64,000 nt of DNA, taken from contig NZ_PEDM01000006.1 of assembly GCF_002742685.1 (NCBI RefSeq), forward strand, positions 37,433-101,432. Direction: 5' to 3'. A program made the position numbers and the translations under genes. The DNA comes from Anoxybacillus flavithermus. GTDB taxonomy: Bacteria; Bacillota; Bacilli; Bacillales; Anoxybacillaceae. The notes below the pieces were generated by a model, which was given only the letters and a program-made list of their open reading frames with translations, was not told the DNA's origin and did not search any database. Positions 1 to 7,955 of the stretch are shown here, one piece after another; the stretch's first letter is position 1; every line of letters begins with the position of its first letter.

Positions 1-1119
1 TTAGCAGCTCGTGAAGTCGTATTACTCATTCAAAACGAACTAAATGAATTACAACGTTTTATTGAACACATTCCGCTTTTGTTAAGTGATGCACAAGTTG
101 AAATTCCAGCACAATTAGATAATATTATTGAAGGATATCGTGAGTTGGTGGAAAAAGGGTATGTACTTGATCATCTTCCGATAGAAAAAGAAGTGGAAGC
201 GATCCGTGGAAAAGTATCCCAAGTGCTCACGTTGTTAGAAACGCTTGCTGTCGATGAAGCAGAAAAACTGCTTCGTGAAGCGCAAGAAGATGTAGATACG
301 CTGTACGATTTATTAGAAAAAGAAGTGTATGCAGAACGTTTTGTTGATGAGGAAACAGAAAAAATTGAGCAAACGCTTTATGAGTTAGAAGAAGAAACGA
401 AAGAAACGCGGGATGAAACATTGTTTGTCCAGCAAAGTTACCATTTATCACAAAATGATCTTGATAAATATCGCCAAATTGAAAAGCAAGTGCAACAGTT
501 AACGAAACGGTTTATGTTAATTCAAACGAAAATGATCGAAGAACGTTTAGCTTATTCGCTTATTCGTGAAGAGTTAGAGGAAATTTTGGCGCAAATTGCT
601 GCGGTGAAAGAAAAACATGTTCAATTTCGTGAACATTTATATGCGTTGCGTAAAGATGAGTTAGCGGCACGTGAGAAGTTGGCAGAAATGAAAAAACAAT
701 TGTCGGAAGCGATGCGGCTTGTGAAAAAAAGCAAGCTTCCTGGCTTGCCAGAATCTTATATGCTACAAGTAAGTGAGGCGCGTGAAAGTTTAACGCGTGT
801 ATCGCTTACGCTAGATGGAAAGCCGCTAAATATGGAAGCTGTTCATCAAGCGTTGGACGAAGCGATTGTTTTCGTGGAAAATGTATGTGATCAAACAAAA
901 GAACTAATTGAACAAGCTCAATTAGCGGAAAGAGTGATTCAATACGGCAACCGCTATCGTCGCCGTTTTCATGCGGTGAATGCGGGACTAGAAGAGGCGG
1001 AACAACTATTTCGACGATACGAATACGAACTAGCTTTACAAAAAGCGATTGCTGCAGTCGAGCAAGTGGAGGAAGGAGCATTTGAACGTATTCGTGAGTG
1101 GCTAAAAGAAAACGAGTGA
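1..1119 (+). CDS. ezrA: Septation ring formation regulator EzrA (C-terminal part, 5' end outside window)
   Basis: The frame is open from base 1, so only the C-terminal ~372 residues of a protein of usual length ~560 are present. What is visible is almost entirely charged heptad-like helix rich in E, K, L and Q, as expected for the spectrin-like coiled-coil repeats of EzrA. EzrA is a membrane-anchored cytoplasmic protein that binds FtsZ, prevents extra polar Z rings and helps divisome assembly. The N-terminal membrane anchor lies upstream of the window. The neighbours (braB, nifZ, thiI, sspA) match the B. subtilis ezrA locus, which supports the name. The gene ends in a hairpin shared with the convergent braB. 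Confidence 0.9.
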   Translation, partial: LAAREVVLLIQNELNELQRFIEHIPLLLSDAQVEIPAQLDNIIEGYRELVEKGYVLDHLPIEKEVEAIRGKVSQVLTLLETLAVDEAEKLLREAQEDVDTLYDLLEKEVYAERFVDEETEKIEQTLYELEEETKETRDETLFVQQSYHLSQNDLDKYRQIEKQVQQLTKRFMLIQTKMIEERLAYSLIREELEEILAQIAAVKEKHVQFREHLYALRKDELAAREKLAEMKKQLSEAMRLVKKSKLPGLPESYMLQVSEARESLTRVSLTLDGKPLNMEAVHQALDEAIVFVENVCDQTKELIEQAQLAERVIQYGNRYRRRFHAVNAGLEEAEQLFRRYEYELALQKAIAAVEQVEEGAFERIREWLKENE

Positions 1120-1143
1120 AGGAATTTCCCTCACTCGTTTTTA
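1110..1143. terminator. Bidirectional terminator between ezrA and braB
   Basis: A 10-bp stem (1110-1119 pairs with 1131-1140) is followed by a T-run on the + strand and preceded by an A-run. It therefore serves both convergent genes and overlaps the ezrA stop codon. Confidence 0.8.
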
Positions 1144-2469
1144 GCTTGCTTTTTTTTCGGTACGTGCAACGTGATTTGTCTTGTTAAATAATAAACCAAT
1201 CACCCCACCGATGAGCGCTGGTGTCAGCCAACCAATTCCTTGTTCAAAGAGTGGCAATGTTTTTTCGTATACGTGTAAAATGGCTGATACGTCAAATCCT
1301 GCTGTTTTTAGCCCATCCACGATGCTAACAAAGGACGTACCAACCATCGCTCCGATATAAACAGTTTGTTTACCATCAAAATAGTCATGTAAAAATGATA
1401 AAACGACAAGAGTGATGGCTAACGGATAAATGATAATAAGCACAGGAATCGATAATGAAATAAGCTTTGTTAAGCCGACATTTGCAATGACGGCACTGAA
1501 ACCGCTCATCACGATGACAAGTGTTTGATAAGAAATTTTTGGCGAAATTTTCGAAAAATAACTTGCACATGATGATAATAAACCGACCGATGTTGTTAAA
1601 CATGCTAGCATAATAATGATCGATAAAATGACTGTACCCGCTTGTCCGAATAAATAAGTGGCTGCTTGACTAATAATTTCCCCGCCGTTATTCCGATAGC
1701 CGATTGCCTGTACGCTTGATGCGCCGATGAAAGCGAGCGATAAATAAACGAGCGTTAGTCCAGAGGCAGCAATAAGCCCAGCTTGAATGCAAAGTTTTGT
1801 CAATTGTTTTTTGTTTGTTATTCCTTTTTGTTGAATGGCTTGAATGACAATAATACCAAAAACGAGCGCTGCAATGGCGTCCATCGTTAAATATCCATCA
1901 ATAAACCCTTTAAATAGCGGAGCGTCTGCATACGTATCCGTCGGTTTTTGGATTGTGCCCATAGGCGTCCATATGCTTTTTATAAAAAATAATGTAAGAC
2001 CAACGAGCAAAAGTGGCGTTAACAACTTTCCGATCCGATCAACTAATTTCGATGGATTTAATGCTAACCAAAGCGATATGCTAAAATAAACAACAGAATA
2101 CACCGCTAACATTGTAGATCGATCAGTTGCTTCAGGTAAAAATGGAGTCACGCCAATTTCAAACGATACCGTACCTGTCCGTGGAATACCAAAAAACGGA
2201 CCGATTGCTAAATACATGACAGCTGTAAAAATGACACCAAATACAGGATGAACTCGGCTAGCTAATTGTTGCAAATCGCTTCCTGTTCTTGCGATGGCGC
2301 TGACCGCTAATATAGGTAATCCAACGCCGGTTATTAAAAAGCCTGCAATCGCAATCCATACGTTTTCTCCTGCCGCCTGTCCGAGCGCAGGAGGAAAAAT
2401 CATATTGCCGGCGCCAAAAAATAAAGCGAATAACATAAAACCGACAGCCATTAAATCTTTTTTCGACAT
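1141..2469 (-). CDS. braB: Branched-chain amino acid:cation symporter, BrnQ/BraB family
   Basis: Predicted 442-residue, strongly hydrophobic protein with about 12 membrane segments. Its N-terminus reads MSKKDLMAVGFMLFALFFGAGN, with the GAGNxIFPP motif typical of LIVCS-family transporters. The family imports Leu, Ile and Val with Na+ or H+. The open frame extends 28 codons further upstream, but the ATG at 2469 follows a good AGGAGG and gives the usual family length. The position between ezrA and nifZ is that of B. subtilis braB. It is transcribed opposite to its neighbours and has its own upstream region (2470-2646), in which I saw no clear promoter or leader. Confidence 0.9.
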   Translation of the reverse strand: MSKKDLMAVGFMLFALFFGAGNMIFPPALGQAAGENVWIAIAGFLITGVGLPILAVSAIARTGSDLQQLASRVHPVFGVIFTAVMYLAIGPFFGIPRTGTVSFEIGVTPFLPEATDRSTMLAVYSVVYFSISLWLALNPSKLVDRIGKLLTPLLLVGLTLFFIKSIWTPMGTIQKPTDTYADAPLFKGFIDGYLTMDAIAALVFGIIVIQAIQQKGITNKKQLTKLCIQAGLIAASGLTLVYLSLAFIGASSVQAIGYRNNGGEIISQAATYLFGQAGTVILSIIIMLACLTTSVGLLSSCASYFSKISPKISYQTLVIVMSGFSAVIANVGLTKLISLSIPVLIIIYPLAITLVVLSFLHDYFDGKQTVYIGAMVGTSFVSIVDGLKTAGFDVSAILHVYEKTLPLFEQGIGWLTPALIGGVIGLLFNKTNHVARTEKKAS

Positions 2470-2646
2470 GATGATCCTCCTTTGTTGTCTCCGTACCAGC
2501 CTATATACTACCATACAAAATAGAAATTTTGTCGTTTTTATCAAAAGTTTCAATCTTTAAAATATTCTTTGATTATTTCTTTTTTGAATAAAGATGTGAT
2601 AATATAAAAAGGCTGTTTGTATACGAACGTAATGGAGGCAAGGCCG

Positions 2647-3798
2647 ATGCTGTATTTAGATAATAGCGCCACAACAAAACCGTTTCCAGAGGCACTACAA
2701 TCTTTCTTAAAAGTAGCGACTGATTATTTCGGGAACCCATCTTCACTACACGGATTAGGCATGCAAGCAGAACGACTGCTCACGCAAGCACGAGAGCAAA
2801 TTGCCCGTCTGCTCGAGGTAAAAACGACAGAAGTGATTTTTACATCTGGAGGGACAGAAGGAAACAATTTAGCCATTAAAGGTGCGGCTTGGCAATATCA
2901 ACAACGCGGTCGCCATATTATTACAACAGCAATTGAACATCCGTCTGTCACCGAAGCGTGCAAACAGCTTGAACAATTCGGTTTTCGAGTTACATATGTG
3001 CCGGTTGACGAACGTGGTATCGTGTCTGTAGCACATATTGAACAAGCGCTGCGTGATGATACGATTCTTGTTTCTGTTATGCATGTAAATAACGAAGTGG
3101 GTTCTATTCAACCGATTGAACAGATTGGTGAGATGTTAAAAAAATACCCAAAAGTGCTGTTTCATGTTGACGGAGTACAAGGTGCGGCGAAGGTGCCGCT
3201 TCACTTAAAACGTGCAAATGTGGATTTATATACGATATCTGCTCATAAATTTCATGGGCTAAAAGGAGCAGGAGTTTTGTACGTTCGTGAAGGCGTGCGT
3301 CTTTCTCCCCTTTTATCAGGAGGAGCACAGGAAATGCAATTGCGTTCAGGAACAGAAAATGTTGCTGCTATTGTTGCGATGGCGAAAGCGTTACGGTTAT
3401 CTATTGAACAGTATCGCGAATCATATGCTCGACTCGAGAAAATGAAACAGGCGATCATCGGACGTTTACAAACGATTAAAGGCATTTCTGTCCACACGCC
3501 GCTAGAGCAATCTGCTCCACACATTATTCATTTTTCTTTAGAAGGAATAAAATCAGAAACGTTTGTTCACGAACTGGAAAAACAACATATGTATGTATCG
3601 ACAACATCAGCTTGTTCATCTCGTAAAAAAGCGCCAAGTAAAACATTGTTAGCGATGGGAGTTGAAAAAACGCGGGCAGAGCGTTCGATTCGCATAAGCT
3701 TATCATATGAACAACAAATGGAGCATGTTCCGATCATTATTGAAGCAATTGAGCAAGCATATGAACGATTAAAAATAGTAGCGAGGGGAACGAAATGA
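2647..3798 (+). CDS. nifZ: Cysteine desulfurase, NifS/IscS-like
   Basis: Predicted 383-residue PLP enzyme (class V aminotransferase fold) that removes sulfur from cysteine and holds it as a persulfide. The PLP lysine sits in AHKFHG (about K201) and the persulfide cysteine in TSACSSR (about C323). The chosen ATG begins MLYLDNSATTKP, the conserved family start, 8 nt after GGAGG; a GTG ten codons upstream is in frame but lacks a ribosome site. It overlaps thiI by 4 bp. In B. subtilis this NifZ is the dedicated sulfur donor for ThiI-dependent 4-thiouridine, and the same pairing is inferred here. Confidence 0.93.
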   Translation: MLYLDNSATTKPFPEALQSFLKVATDYFGNPSSLHGLGMQAERLLTQAREQIARLLEVKTTEVIFTSGGTEGNNLAIKGAAWQYQQRGRHIITTAIEHPSVTEACKQLEQFGFRVTYVPVDERGIVSVAHIEQALRDDTILVSVMHVNNEVGSIQPIEQIGEMLKKYPKVLFHVDGVQGAAKVPLHLKRANVDLYTISAHKFHGLKGAGVLYVREGVRLSPLLSGGAQEMQLRSGTENVAAIVAMAKALRLSIEQYRESYARLEKMKQAIIGRLQTIKGISVHTPLEQSAPHIIHFSLEGIKSETFVHELEKQHMYVSTTSACSSRKKAPSKTLLAMGVEKTRAERSIRISLSYEQQMEHVPIIIEAIEQAYERLKIVARGTK

Positions 3799-4988
3799 CG
3801 TACGATCATATTGTAATTCGTTACGGTGAAATGTCGACAAAAGGAAAAAACCGCTTGCAATTTGTGAGATGTTTAAAACGAAATATAGCAAAAAAATTAA
3901 AACATTTTCCGAACCTTCAAATTGAAGCATCGCGTGATCGAATGTACATTCGCTTACATCATACACCACCGCAACCTGTCATCGAAAAACTGCAAGAAGT
4001 GTTCGGTATTCAATCGTTAAGTTTAGCGTTAAAAACGGAGAGCGATTTAGAAAAAATAAAAGAGGCAACGCTTTATTTTGTGAAACAATTTCCACATGAA
4101 GGAAAAACGTTTAAAATATCCGCAAGAAGAGCCGATAAACAATTCCCGATCACAACAAATGAATTAAACTACGAGCTCGGGAGTTATGTGTTAAAAAATA
4201 CAACAGGTTTAACGGTCGATGTCCATCATCCTGACATTGATGTTCGAGTGGAAGTTCGAAAAGAAGGTACGTATATTACAGCGTACGATGTACCTGGAGC
4301 AGGTGGTTTGCCTGTTGGAACAAGCGGAAAAGCGATGCTTATGCTTTCAGGCGGAATTGATAGTCCAGTAGCAGGATATTTGGCGATGAAACGCGGATTG
4401 CAAATTGAAGCCGTTCACTTTTTTAGCCCGCCGTTTACAAGTGAGCGGGCCAAACAAAAAGTGATTGATTTAGCACAACGTTTGACCGAATTTGGTGGAA
4501 CGATTCGTCTTCATATTGTGCCGTTTACGGAGTTGCAACAAGCGATTTATAAACAAGTTCCAGAAAATTACTCACTTATTTCAACACGTCGTGCAATGTT
4601 GCGCATTACAGATGAAATTCGTAAAAAAGAAAACGGACTGGCGATTGTAACTGGGGAAAGTTTAGGGCAAGTGGCTAGTCAAACACTTGAAAGCATGGTC
4701 GTTGTCAACGATGTAACAACGACGCCTGTTCTTCGCCCGCTCATCTCGATGGATAAAACGGAGATTATCGCGATTGCTGAACGAATTGGTACACATCATA
4801 TTTCCATTCGTCCATATGAAGATTGTTGTACAATTTTTACGCCAAAAGCACCAAAGACGAAGCCAAAAAAAGAAAAAATTATTCAATACGAAAAGTTTTT
4901 ACCTTTAGATGAAATGATTGCAGAAACGGTTGCGCGTGTTGAAACGATCACGTTAAAACCAGATGAGCCATTGGACGAGCTCTTTTAA
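3795..4988 (+). CDS. thiI: tRNA 4-thiouridine sulfurtransferase ThiI
   Basis: Predicted 397-residue cytosolic enzyme that adenylates U8 of tRNA and transfers sulfur to form s4U, also linked to thiamine thiazole synthesis. An N-terminal ferredoxin-like plus THUMP region (about residues 1-165) is followed by a PP-loop ATP-binding motif SGGIDSP near residue 185. The protein stops after the PP-loop domain, so the C-terminal rhodanese domain found in E. coli ThiI is absent. That is normal for Bacillus and fits the need for the adjacent NifZ. Its ATG overlaps the nifZ stop (ATGA), implying translational coupling. Confidence 0.95.
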   Translation: MTYDHIVIRYGEMSTKGKNRLQFVRCLKRNIAKKLKHFPNLQIEASRDRMYIRLHHTPPQPVIEKLQEVFGIQSLSLALKTESDLEKIKEATLYFVKQFPHEGKTFKISARRADKQFPITTNELNYELGSYVLKNTTGLTVDVHHPDIDVRVEVRKEGTYITAYDVPGAGGLPVGTSGKAMLMLSGGIDSPVAGYLAMKRGLQIEAVHFFSPPFTSERAKQKVIDLAQRLTEFGGTIRLHIVPFTELQQAIYKQVPENYSLISTRRAMLRITDEIRKKENGLAIVTGESLGQVASQTLESMVVVNDVTTTPVLRPLISMDKTEIIAIAERIGTHHISIRPYEDCCTIFTPKAPKTKPKKEKIIQYEKFLPLDEMIAETVARVETITLKPDEPLDELF

Positions 4989-4994
4989 CGATAT

Positions 4995-5024
4995 GTATGA
5001 AGTCCATTTGTTTTGCACAAGCTA
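4995..5024 (+). promoter_or_regulatory. Sigma-G type promoter of sspA
   Basis: GTATG (4995-4999), 18 bp, then CAAGCTA (5018-5024). This fits the forespore sigma-G pattern GNATR-N18-CATNNTA with one mismatch in the -10. It places the start of transcription just before the GAGGGGGTG ribosome site of sspA. Confidence 0.65.
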
Positions 5025-5047
5025 TAAGTGCGAGGGGGTGAAAACAA

Positions 5048-5239
5048 ATGGCAAATCGAAATCGATTGCTCGTCCCTGGTGTACAACAAGCGATTGATCA
5101 AATGAAATATGAAATTGCTCAAGAGTTTGGCGTGCAGTTAGGCCCAGATACAACTGCGCGGGCAAATGGCTCTGTCGGTGGCGAGATTACGAAACGCCTC
5201 GTGAAAATGGCAGAACAACAATTAGGCAGTCAAAAATAA
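5048..5239 (+). CDS. sspA: Alpha/beta-type small acid-soluble spore protein
   Basis: Predicted 63-residue protein with the two family signatures: an N-terminal segment around YEIAQEFGV, where the germination protease GPR cleaves, and a C-terminal [16 protein letters not shown]. These proteins coat forespore DNA, shift it toward A-form, protect it from heat and UV, and are degraded as an amino acid source at germination. It follows thiI as sspA does in B. subtilis. A sigma-G-like promoter lies directly upstream and a strong terminator directly downstream, so it is probably monocistronic. Confidence 0.95.
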   Translation: MANRNRLLVPGVQQAIDQMKYEIAQEFGVQLGPDTTARANGSVGGEITKRLVKMAEQQLGSQK

Positions 5240-5252
5240 ATGTTAGATGACA

Positions 5253-5285
5253 AAACTCGGTAGCTCGTTCTACCGAGTTTTTTAT
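5253..5285 (+). terminator. Terminator of sspA
   Basis: An 11-bp perfect stem (5253-5263 with 5270-5280) with a 6-nt loop is followed by a run of T. Confidence 0.85.
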
Positions 5286-5307
5286 TTTTTAAAAATTTTT
5301 AGAAAAG

Positions 5308-5338
5308 TTATACAAAAGCATTCGATTTTTTTGTATAA
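5308..5338. promoter_or_regulatory. Inverted repeat over the ytcI -10 region (possible operator)
   Basis: A perfect 10-bp inverted repeat, TTATACAAAA (5308-5317) and TTTTGTATAA (5329-5338), separated by 11 bp. The right arm covers a perfect TATAAT (5334-5339) that is the likely -10 of ytcI. No good -35 is visible. A repressor or activator site is inferred; the factor is unknown. Confidence 0.45.
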
Positions 5339-5372
5339 TTTTTTTGTATCATACGGTAAGGGGGAGAGGAAA

Positions 5373-6947
5373 ATGAATTTAATTGCACCAGAAAAGTACA
5401 ATTTGACAAGTGAATTTGAAAAATATGCGGGCGATCCAAACCGAATGGCGTTAAAATGGGAGAATGAAGCGGGAGAAACAAAAGAGCTTACATATGATGA
5501 GCTAATGAAACAGGCGAATAAAATTGCAAACGCTTTCGTTAGTCATGGGTTGCAAAAAGGAGATAAAGTACTTGTGATGCTCCCGCGTTTGTTAGAAGCG
5601 TATGCGGTATATATTGGAGCGTTGAAAGCGGGACTTGTCATTATTCCTAGTTCCGAAATGCTGCGCACAAAAGATTTGCAATATCGAATTTCCCATGGGG
5701 AAGTAAAAGGGGTTGTTGCTTATTTTCCGTATATTGAACAATTTATTCCTGTTGAGGGGATGGAAAATATCGTAACATTTTCGATCGGCGGTTCGACTGA
5801 GCGCTGGCTCGATTTACACGAAGAAATGGCAAAGCAAAGCGATATATTTGTTGCTGTAGAGACATCTCGGGAGGATATGGCGTTTCTATCTTATACATCA
5901 GGAACGACAGGCAATCCGAAAGGTGTTGTGCATACGCACGCTTGGGCATATGCGCATTTACGAACAGCAGCGAAAAATTGGCTTTGTATTGAAGAAGGAG
6001 ATCTTGTTTGGGCAACAGCAAGCCCAGGATGGCAAAAATGGGTATGGAGTCCGTTTCTATCAACACTTGGATCTGGAGCGACAGGGTTTGTGTACTACGG
6101 TCGATTTGAACCAGAAAAATATTTGCAGCTATTAGAAAAATACAATATTAATGTGCTTTGTTGTACACCGACAGAATATCGTCTTATGGCTAAAGTTCCA
6201 ACGATTTCTCAATATAAGTTACCGCACTTGCATAGTGCTGTATCAGCAGGTGAACCGTTAAACCGTGAAGTGATTGATACGTTTGAGCGATATTTTGGCG
6301 TGCAAGTGCGCGATGGATATGGACAGACAGAAAATACGCTACTTGTTGGGGTTATGAAGGGAATGAAAATTAAACCAGGTTCGATGGGCAAACCGACACC
6401 GGGTAATCGAGTTGAAATTATTAATGAATTTGGCGAGCCTTGTGAGGTTGGGGAAGTCGGAGATATTGCTGTTCATGTTGAAACGCCAGCTTTGTTTAAA
6501 TGTTACTATAAAGATCCGGAACGAACAGCGATGCAGTTCAGAGGGGAATATTATATTACTGGCGATAAAGCGAAAAAAGATGAGGAAGGGTATTTTTGGT
6601 TTGAAGGTCGTGGCGACGATATTATTATTAGCTCAGGTTACACGATTGGTCCGTTTGAGGTAGAAGATGCACTAGTAAAACATCCATTCGTGAAAGAATG
6701 TGCGGTTGTCGCTAGCCCAGATGAAATTCGGGGGCATGTTGTGAAAGCGTTTATTGTGTTGCGTGAAGGGGTAGATAAAAATGACCCGACTTTAATTCCG
6801 CAACTTCAAGAGCATGTAAAGCAACTCACAGCGCCGTATAAATATCCGCGTAAAATTGAGTTTGTTGACGATCTGCCAAAAACGACTTCTGGAAAAATTC
6901 GTCGTGTTGAATTGCGCGAGCGTGAAATGAGAGCTATGCAAAAATAA
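5373..6947 (+). CDS. ytcI: AMP-forming acyl-CoA synthetase (YtcI-like)
   Basis: Predicted 524-residue adenylate-forming enzyme. The P-loop-like motif YTSGTTGNPKG lies around residues 175-185, YGQTE around 320, and a C-terminal hinge with GRGDDIIISSGYTIGP plus the terminal catalytic lysine in KTTSGKIRR. It activates a carboxylic acid to acyl-AMP and then acyl-CoA; length and motifs are closest to acetyl/medium-chain acyl-CoA synthetases. The exact acid cannot be read from sequence. The ATG at 5373 follows GGGGAGAGG; the frame is open further upstream but without a ribosome site. Its place after sspA matches B. subtilis ytcI. Confidence 0.85.
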   Translation: MNLIAPEKYNLTSEFEKYAGDPNRMALKWENEAGETKELTYDELMKQANKIANAFVSHGLQKGDKVLVMLPRLLEAYAVYIGALKAGLVIIPSSEMLRTKDLQYRISHGEVKGVVAYFPYIEQFIPVEGMENIVTFSIGGSTERWLDLHEEMAKQSDIFVAVETSREDMAFLSYTSGTTGNPKGVVHTHAWAYAHLRTAAKNWLCIEEGDLVWATASPGWQKWVWSPFLSTLGSGATGFVYYGRFEPEKYLQLLEKYNINVLCCTPTEYRLMAKVPTISQYKLPHLHSAVSAGEPLNREVIDTFERYFGVQVRDGYGQTENTLLVGVMKGMKIKPGSMGKPTPGNRVEIINEFGEPCEVGEVGDIAVHVETPALFKCYYKDPERTAMQFRGEYYITGDKAKKDEEGYFWFEGRGDDIIISSGYTIGPFEVEDALVKHPFVKECAVVASPDEIRGHVVKAFIVLREGVDKNDPTLIPQLQEHVKQLTAPYKYPRKIEFVDDLPKTTSGKIRRVELREREMRAMQK

Positions 6948-6951
6948 CATG

Positions 6952-6978
6952 TTCCGCTCCGATTCATTCGGAGCGGAA
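6952..6978. other. GC-rich hairpin after ytcI
   Basis: An 11-bp perfect stem (6952-6962 with 6968-6978) with a 5-nt loop. It is followed by A rather than T on the + strand, so it is not a textbook intrinsic terminator. It may protect the 3' end or act with Rho. Confidence 0.5.
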
Positions 6979-6984
6979 AAAAGC

Positions 6985-7013
6985 TTGACGATCTAAAAAA
7001 AATCGTGTACTAT
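6985..7013 (+). promoter_or_regulatory. Sigma-A promoter of the ABC/ligase operon
   Basis: TTGACG (6985-6990), 17 bp, TACTAT (7008-7013). Transcription would start near 7020, leaving a leader of about 150 nt before the first gene. Confidence 0.65.
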
Positions 7014-7025
7014 TCTTTTTAGAAT

Positions 7026-7043
7026 TTTCTTAAAATTAAGAAA
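7026..7043. promoter_or_regulatory. Inverted repeat just downstream of the operon promoter
   Basis: TTTCTTAA and TTAAGAAA are 8-bp perfect arms separated by 2 bp, located a few bases after the predicted transcription start. It looks like an operator for a dimeric repressor; the regulator is unknown. Confidence 0.4.
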
Positions 7044-7063
7044 TATTTTTTCGTGAACTCTTT

Positions 7064-7077
7064 TGGTAACGCTTACA
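7064..7077. promoter_or_regulatory. cre-like site in the operon leader
   Basis: TGGTAACGCTTACA differs from the relaxed CcpA consensus (TGNAARCGNWWWCA) at one position. Placed within the leader, it could act as a roadblock for catabolite repression of the transporter operon. The assignment is inference. Confidence 0.4.
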
Positions 7078-7172
7078 TTCTTGTTTTTTCGTTGTGTAAA
7101 GTCATAAAGATATAAAAACGTCCATAAAGTGTTATCGAAAGAGAGAGAAATAAAGAAAAAGGGGGGAGTGAA

Positions 7173-7943
7173 GTGGATATATTGAACGTGCAAAACGTAT
7201 CCATTCGTTTCGGTGGTGTTTTAGCGCTTGATGCAGTTTCTTTTGAAGTAAAAGAAGGAGAGATTTTTTCCCTCATTGGACCAAACGGAGCAGGAAAAAC
7301 GAGTATGTTAAACTGCATTAGTGGCCTGTACAAACCAACAGAAGGGGACATTTTCTTCAAAGGGGAGCGTATTACGCATATTAAACCACATAAACGCGCA
7401 GCATTAGGTATTGCGCGAGCGTTTCAAAACATTGAATTGTTCCCTCATTTATCCGTTTTGGACAATCTTATGCTAGGAAGACATGTGCGCATGAAAACAG
7501 GTGTACTTGCAGGTGGATTGTACTGGGGGAAAGCGCAAAAAGAAGAAGTAGAGCATCGTTATAAAGTTGAGGAAGTGATCGATTTTTTAGAGCTCGAGCA
7601 TGTACGCAATGTGCCTGTTGGTACGCTATCTTACGGTTTACAAAAGCGGGTAGAAGTCGGTCGCGCATTAGCGATGGATCCTGATTTACTATTGCTTGAT
7701 GAGCCAATGGCTGGCATGAACAACGAAGAAAAAGAAGACATGGCGCGTTATATTATTGATATTCACGAAGAAAAAAAGACGACGATTATTTTAATTGAAC
7801 ACGATATGGGCGTTGTGATGGATTTATCCAATCATATTGCTGTGTTAGATTTTGGGAAATTGATCGCGTACGGAACGCCAAAAGAAGTGCAAACAAATCC
7901 GCGCGTCATTGAAGCGTATTTAGGAGAAGAACATGCGGTGTAA
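7173..7943 (+). CDS. ABC transporter ATPase, LivG type (branched-chain amino acid-like family)
   Basis: Predicted 256-residue cytoplasmic ATPase. Walker A GPNGAGKT is at about 36-43, the signature region TLSYGLQKRVE in the middle third, and Walker B LLLLDEPMAG is followed by the H-loop IEHDM. The C-terminus (AYLGEE) is typical of LivG. It would energise the permease pair at 9867-11825 together with the second ATPase at 13144. The GTG start follows AAAGGGGGGAG. It is the first gene of a seven-gene operon whose genes are spaced 0-60 bp or overlap. Family membership is clear, but the substrate need not be an amino acid because two acyl-CoA ligases are interleaved in the operon. Confidence 0.88.
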   Translation: MDILNVQNVSIRFGGVLALDAVSFEVKEGEIFSLIGPNGAGKTSMLNCISGLYKPTEGDIFFKGERITHIKPHKRAALGIARAFQNIELFPHLSVLDNLMLGRHVRMKTGVLAGGLYWGKAQKEEVEHRYKVEEVIDFLELEHVRNVPVGTLSYGLQKRVEVGRALAMDPDLLLLDEPMAGMNNEEKEDMARYIIDIHEEKKTTIILIEHDMGVVMDLSNHIAVLDFGKLIAYGTPKEVQTNPRVIEAYLGEEHAV

Positions 7944-7955
7944 AGGGGGAGTTTT

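Noticed and set aside
6952..6978. Hairpin after ytcI as a standard terminator
   Set aside because: The stem is strong, but the 3' side is followed by A rather than T, so it was kept only as a hairpin.
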